DNA of 64,000 bases, from NCBI GenBank assembly GCA_037127315.1, contig JBBBDQ010000445.1, positions 926,001-990,000 of the forward strand, in the 5' to 3' direction. Origin of the DNA: Ascarosepion bandense. Taxonomy: Eukaryota > Mollusca > Cephalopoda > Sepiida > Sepiidae. Below the pieces are notes generated by a model. It had not been told where the DNA came from, searched no databases, and was given only the letters and a program-made list of their open reading frames with translations. Shown here piece by piece: positions 60,172 through 64,000 of the stretch; position 1 is the first letter of the stretch, and every line of letters begins with the position of its first letter. The position numbers and the translations under genes were made by a program.

Positions 60172-60885
60172 TTATCTATGCCTGGGAATTTCCAATTGTG
60201 TGATTTTTTTTAGTGCATATTTAACATCATCTTCTGTAATTCCAGACCATGTCTGTTCGGGTTTATTTTTCATTCGTTCTGTCTCTTGCGTAATCCAGTG
60301 TACTTCCTTGCTAAGTTCTTTAGGGCAAGCCCATATCTTTTCCCAGAACTGTGTGACTTCTTCCATTCTGGGGGGTGCTGTCACTTCAATTCTTTTTTTA
60401 CCTATTTCCCTGTAAAATCTCTTTGTATCAGTCTGAAAAATCTTGTTTTCTCTGTAAAATCTTGCTCTTTTTTCATAGCGTCTTATTCTTTGAGCCTTCA
60501 GTTGGATTTTTTGCTTTATTTTTTCTTTATTTGATAAGACGTCATTTTCATTCTTGATGTTATATTTTTTTACGGCTCTTCTGCTTTTCCTAGTTCTTAC
60601 ATTTATTCGTCTACTCAGTTCATCCAATATTGATAATTCACTTCTAAGTTGTTCTATTTCTTTTTCTATTTTTCTTTTCCAAGGTGGAACTTCACGTCTA
60701 CGAGACTGCCTTGTTTTTATTTTAATATTTAATTTTTTTGTTGCTGCTGTTGCTGATGCATATATTATTTCGTTAAGATTTGTATGAGGATCTTCATCCA
60801 GTATTGATTTCAGTGCTGCATTTAATTTACAGTTTAATAGTTCGGAGGTTTTGTTTTGTTGGTTGGAATTTTGGGAGCTGTTCAC
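60172..60885 (-). pseudogene. R4-type LINE, N-terminal portion (frameshifted)
   Basis: Basic, Arg/Lys-rich region (RQSRRREVPPWKRKIEKEIE; KRARFYRENKIFQTDTKRF) typical of the segment before the RT in R4-type proteins, ending EEVTQFWEKIWACP, WSGITEDDVKYALKKITQLE. The expected ...FPGIDKIPNFW continuation appears in another frame immediately after the homopolymer at 60204-60211, so a one-base length difference there splits the polyprotein. A coiled-coil-like Glu/Lys/Leu stretch covers about residues 68-125. Confidence 0.75.
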
Positions 60886-61054
60886 GTTCCTCCATTGTAA
60901 TACTTTGTATTTGACTTAGCTGGTTTTTTATTTCTATCTTGGCTTCCTGTATATTGTTCTTATTTTCCGTCAAATAATTATCTTCGATGTGTTCTGAACT
61001 CGTTTTATTTTTGTCTTTTAACTGACTCAGACTCAGATCACACCTTTCCAGCAC
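60827..61054 (-). pseudogene. R4-type LINE, extreme N-terminal frame
   Basis: A 75-codon frame (MLERCDLSLSQLKDKNKTSS; ...TMEEREQLPKFQPTKQNL) overlaps the start of the 60172-60885 frame. A shift near 60885 would link them, so it is probably the start of the same polyprotein, but it could be 5' UTR. Confidence 0.4.
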
Positions 61055-61080
61055 TTTTAAACTTACATCATTATCTTCGC

Positions 61081-61082
<2 letters not shown>

Positions 61083-61131
<49 letters not shown>
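61083..61131 (+). repeat. (ATT)n microsatellite
   Basis: Sixteen or so ATT units at the 5' end of the R4-type LINE. Likely part of the target tract. Confidence 0.95.
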
Positions 61132-61133
<2 letters not shown>

Positions 61134-61259
61134 CCCGTATTTCTTTCATCTTAATACCAGTGATGACCTTTCGACTTAACGATATAAACAGTTGCAATGA
61201 AAAAAAAAATACTAAACAGTGTATGGGAAGTTATAACTCTAAGTAAATAATTATAAACC

Positions 61260-61611
61260 CCCTAAGACAGGGGGTGGCCAACCTATGACTCATGCACCAA
61301 CAGTGGGGCATTGCACGATTACAGTGGGTGCACTATGCCCCAGAGATAATTTGAAATAATGATTAATAATAATACAGCTTAATAATAAATAATTTGGATG
61401 AATATAAATAGCTTTAATTTGAAACAATATAGAAATAGAAATATATTTTTATGATATGAAATTAACAATTATATATTTAATTAAAGAATTAATAATATAA
61501 TGATACATTTAGTTAAGAAAATTAGCAAATTCAAAAATGTCATTAAAGAAATTCATCTTCAATTTATTTGAATTATTTTTCTATACGACTACTCCATCTA
61601 CCCACACTATC

Positions 61612-61620
<9 letters not shown>
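61260..61620. other. AT-rich; possible single hAT end
   Basis: CAGGGGGTGGCCAACCTATG at about 61268 resembles hAT terminal sequence. No opposite end or 8-bp duplication was found, so it is only noted. Confidence 0.3.

Positions 61621-61623
<3 letters not shown>

Positions 61624-61677
<54 letters not shown>
61624..61677 (+). repeat. (TA)n/(TG)n microsatellite
   Basis: Short TATATATA run then ~45 bp of TG. Confidence 0.95.
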
Positions 61678-61678
<1 letters not shown>

Positions 61679-61689
61679 GTCATAAGGTT

Positions 61690-61880
61690 ATTCGGCTGAA
61701 GAGAGTCAACTTTAGACTCGAAACACGTGTAGCAACACAAATACCATTATGGTTATGTCTTGAAGGCTGTCACAATGCGTTTAGTAAAATAAAGGAAGGT
61801 AAAGAAGTTTTGGGGTATTACCTATTTATTATACATTAATATTTCGAGGTCAAAATCTCATCTTCACAATGGTAGGAGAG
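61690..61880. other. Hammerhead-like motifs, possible Penelope-like remnant
   Basis: Plus strand 61695-61723: CTGAAGA, GAGTC/GACTC stem, GAAAC. Minus strand about 61841-61875: TGAAGATGAGA...CTCGAAAT. Position 7 of the hammerhead core tolerates any base, so CUGAAGA is permissible, but stem I does not pair well in the first case. Penelope-like elements carry such minimal motifs. No RT coding sequence is nearby. Confidence 0.3.
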
Positions 61881-62126
61881 CTTGTTTTCACGTTAGTCCG
61901 CTAGTTGACCGTGCCTTTCAATGTATGGTATTTATGTAAGGGTTCGAATTTCCAAGGTGACACCGTCTGTGTTAATAAATTGAATTTTAATTTACTAAAA
62001 TAAATCATAAGCAGTCTTAGATAAAAAAAAAATCTAACAGTTATTATAACAAAAATAATATAAATTTGAAAATATCCAAGGATGCAGTTCTATTAGAAAA
62101 AGACAGAATGCTTTGAGAGTATGTTG

Positions 62127-62585
62127 GTTGTTTTGTTTTATGGCATATCAACCTCGGCGGGTCATTTATTGCCAACTAAACTTTTTATTTATTTATTGTT
62201 GGTAATACCTTTTTCTTTCAACAATTTATTGTTGTTGCTTTTTTATATAAGTTCTGTGTCTAGTAATACTTTTTCTTTTCGAGTATCAAGATTCATTGGG
62301 ATTCGTTTTTTTTTTTTTAATTAAAGGGCAGGGCCCCCAAGTCCTACCCTGTTATTTAACCCATAACTGGAGGAAAGGGACGGATTAATACCTTTCCCAA
62401 GGGTACCAGTGCTTAAGTGAATGCAGTGTATTCAACTGGAATTCGAACTCGGCTCACCGATTTCTCTTTCCGAGCCAATATCCACTGCACCACAACACAC
62501 ATCTGTCACTAAACGCTTACAGCGGCTACCCATCTAAGTAGTGACCAGGCTCAATGTTACTTAACTCTTATTTTGACCCATGGGC
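62127..62585 (-). mobile_element. Composite 5S-tRNA SINE with A-rich body
   Basis: Minus: truncated 5S module (about 62575-62517; AAGTAACATTGAGCCTGGTC), spacer, tRNA-like head (B box GAGTTCGAATTCC near 62441), body, and the tail AGGTTGATATGCCATAAAAC at 62140. Collinear with 5310-5790. Confidence 0.8.
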
Positions 62586-62590
62586 ATGCA

Positions 62591-63198
62591 CTACCAGCTA
62601 TAACTATTAGGCCACCCCAGTTCTTTTTTTTAAAGAAATGGTAAATTAGTATTTATTGCCAAATGAAAATAGAATGTTTTTTTTATTATTAGTTTGCAAA
62701 ATTTTACGCAACAAGGAAGCAAAGATGTCAGTCAGTCAGTTAAGTGCCATACGTGATACACGCTTGGAGGATCATGTCTCGAAAGAGACATGACTGACTG
62801 GGCAGAAGATTATCCCGCAGTAGGTTGCCATTGCTTTCTACGGTAGACTAGTTGCCGACCAAGGCTATAGAACCCAATCTGTCCTGCTATTTAACCCATA
62901 ACTAGAAGGAAGAGACGGATTAATACCTTTCCCAAGGGTATTTGCGCGTAAGTAAACACAGCAAAGATGTACTCGTCCGAATTCCCCTAAATTTTCTTCA
63001 TTTATTCATAGATCAAACTTCAATATAGGTAATTATTAAATATTTCTTTGAAGCACATGTCATTGTGCAATATTAAAAAAAGAACCATTCTATTTTCATT
63101 TACAATTATTCACTTGGCAATAAATACTTAAAAATAGTATGAAATAAATCATTTTTATTAAAACACATTGGGGTGACCTAATAATTATGACCGGTAGT
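62591..63198. mobile_element. Tc1-like MITE with ~110-bp inverted ends, containing a SINE
   Basis: Left end CTACCAGCTATAACTATTAG, GCCACCCCAG and further in TATTTATTGCCAAATGAAAA; the right end is the inverse (TTTTCATTTACAATTATTCA, CTTGGCAATAAATA ... GGGGTGACCTAATAATTATG, ACCGGTAG). TACCGG..A.TTATTAGG.CACCCC-style TIRs are typical of Tc1-like elements. A SINE-A fragment (62729-62957) sits in the loop. Confidence 0.75.
62729..62957 (-). mobile_element. SINE-A, 5'-truncated
   Basis: From CAGTCAGTCAGTTAAGTGCC to CCCAAGGGTATTTGCGCGTA, then AGTAAACACAGC. The tRNA-like head is missing. Confidence 0.82.
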
Positions 63199-63209
63199 TA
63201 TTGTTAACT

Positions 63210-63885
63210 TTTCTGTCATACGTATGTAGTCTAAGTAACTAGTAGTGTAGTATCTTTGTCCGGTGTCTTTTCGGGCATATGTCATAACTTCCAATCGTCA
63301 ATTTCTTCTTTATGTATCGATGTTCCGCTCGGCTATGACGTTGTATATTGCTATACTTAACTATTTTTAGCGAAAAAATAAAAATCCTGTCTAGAAATTC
63401 CGACAAAATCTTTAAAACTGAAACCGGTATGAAAATTCATAGCACATTAATTTATCGTTTGAAACAAGTTACTGCGAAATATTTTTCACACCTATTAATT
63501 TACATGTAACCGAGAAAAAAAATATCTGTTCGTCTTAGAATTTTCAAGCATGAATGACTTGTTTTCTTAAAGGTAGCAATTTTTTCCACCCACAACTCCT
63601 GGTGAAAGAATCCTAACGTTAATTACGATCAAATTATTGATAACGGACGCCAGTTTTTCATTATCTCCTAGACGTTCTTTTGTTTAAATGCATCATTTAT
63701 GATGAGGTTTCGCAGCGCGACAATCATCTTATATTAAAAAAAAAAAAAATAACTCCTAGAAAGTTGTCTTTGTGTCTTTAAATGACGATGCCAACTGCAG
63801 GACAGAATCGAATGATTCAATGAAAAATGACAACTGATTTGTCCCTATCATTGTTCAAAAGAAATTTTCTGTTTATTGTTAAAAT
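63210..63885. other. No recognised feature
   Basis: AT-rich; no gene or repeat family recognised. Confidence 0.4.
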
Positions 63886-63887
63886 AC

Positions 63888-63930
<43 letters not shown>

Positions 63931-63956
63931 GTTTATCTATATGTCCAAATCGGTTC

Positions 63957-63998
<42 letters not shown>

Positions 63999-64000
63999 CA
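63888..64000 (+). repeat. (CTTT)n then (CTAT)n microsatellites
   Basis: CTTT units to about 63930, a short spacer, then CTAT units running to the window edge. Confidence 0.95.

Larger units (their letters stand above)
57797..61080 (-). mobile_element. R4/Dong-type LINE bracketed by (ATT)n
   Basis: About 3.3 kb running on the minus strand from near the (ATT)n at 61083-61131 to the (ATT)n at 57784-57796. It has a single RT-endonuclease polyprotein (now split) and a ~135-bp 3' UTR. Flanking (TAA)n/(ATT)n on both sides fits the known preference of Dong elements for TAA repeats. Confidence 0.82.

Overview
This window looks like repeat-rich intergenic or intronic DNA from an invertebrate animal. 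The evidence is the low GC content, abundant (TA)n, (GATA)n and (GAAA)n microsatellites, several non-LTR retrotransposon clades, Helitrons, mariner/Tc1 and hAT remnants, solo LTRs, and tRNA- and 5S-derived SINEs. The 5S modules resemble mollusc/arthropod 5S rRNA. A mollusc (possibly a cephalopod) is my best guess, with low confidence. I found no host protein-coding gene. Every coding-like stretch is a piece of a transposable element, and almost all are truncated or broken.

Layout. 1-9 kb: a Tc1-like terminal-inverted-repeat element split by a LINE insertion, a Helitron, a Jockey/CR1-type LINE fused to an RTE-like LINE tail, a dimeric tRNA-SINE, a 5S-5S-tRNA composite SINE, three hammerhead-ribozyme SINE copies around a Penelope-like fragment, and a dead mariner inserted in (TA)n. 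9-17 kb: SINE-A copies, GAAA-rich DNA, a LINE fragment whose thumb-coding segment became an eight-copy 110-bp minisatellite, two Helitron families, and unclassified repeat R3. 17-22 kb: a 237-bp tandem array with strong hairpins, then an LTR followed by a very long antisense-tRNA-Ser primer-binding region. 22-31 kb: multimeric SINEs, a Helitron, RTE-like LINE, a fourth hammerhead SINE, a 739-bp solo LTR with 5-bp target duplication, and a Ty3/gypsy reverse-transcriptase remnant split by a SINE. 31.7-32.9 kb: punctuated (GATA)n. 35.95-42.88 kb: an 81/90-bp satellite with a 261-bp higher-order period and an indel-ridden block at its right end. 43-57 kb: LTR and LINE fragments, dimeric SINE-A, a hAT element, composite SINEs and the longest Jockey/CR1-type ORF. 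57.5-61.1 kb: an R4/Dong-type LINE bracketed by (ATT)n. 61-64 kb: further repeats and a Tc1-like MITE containing a SINE.

How the parts work together: the SINEs depend on LINE machinery, and several families appear to share 3' tails with each other or with LINE-J. The most notable system is a SINE family (SINE-H) that joins a tRNA-like Pol III promoter to a hammerhead ribozyme and usually a (TA)n tail. It has four copies here, with base-pair covariation in stem I. Other strong observations are the dimeric SINE-A that moved as one unit, the 5S-5S-tRNA trimer, the extended tRNA-Ser primer-binding site and the 237-bp hairpin array. Family names (SINE-A, SINE-D, SINE-H, LINE-J, LINE-K, R3, E, F) are local labels used only in this annotation.
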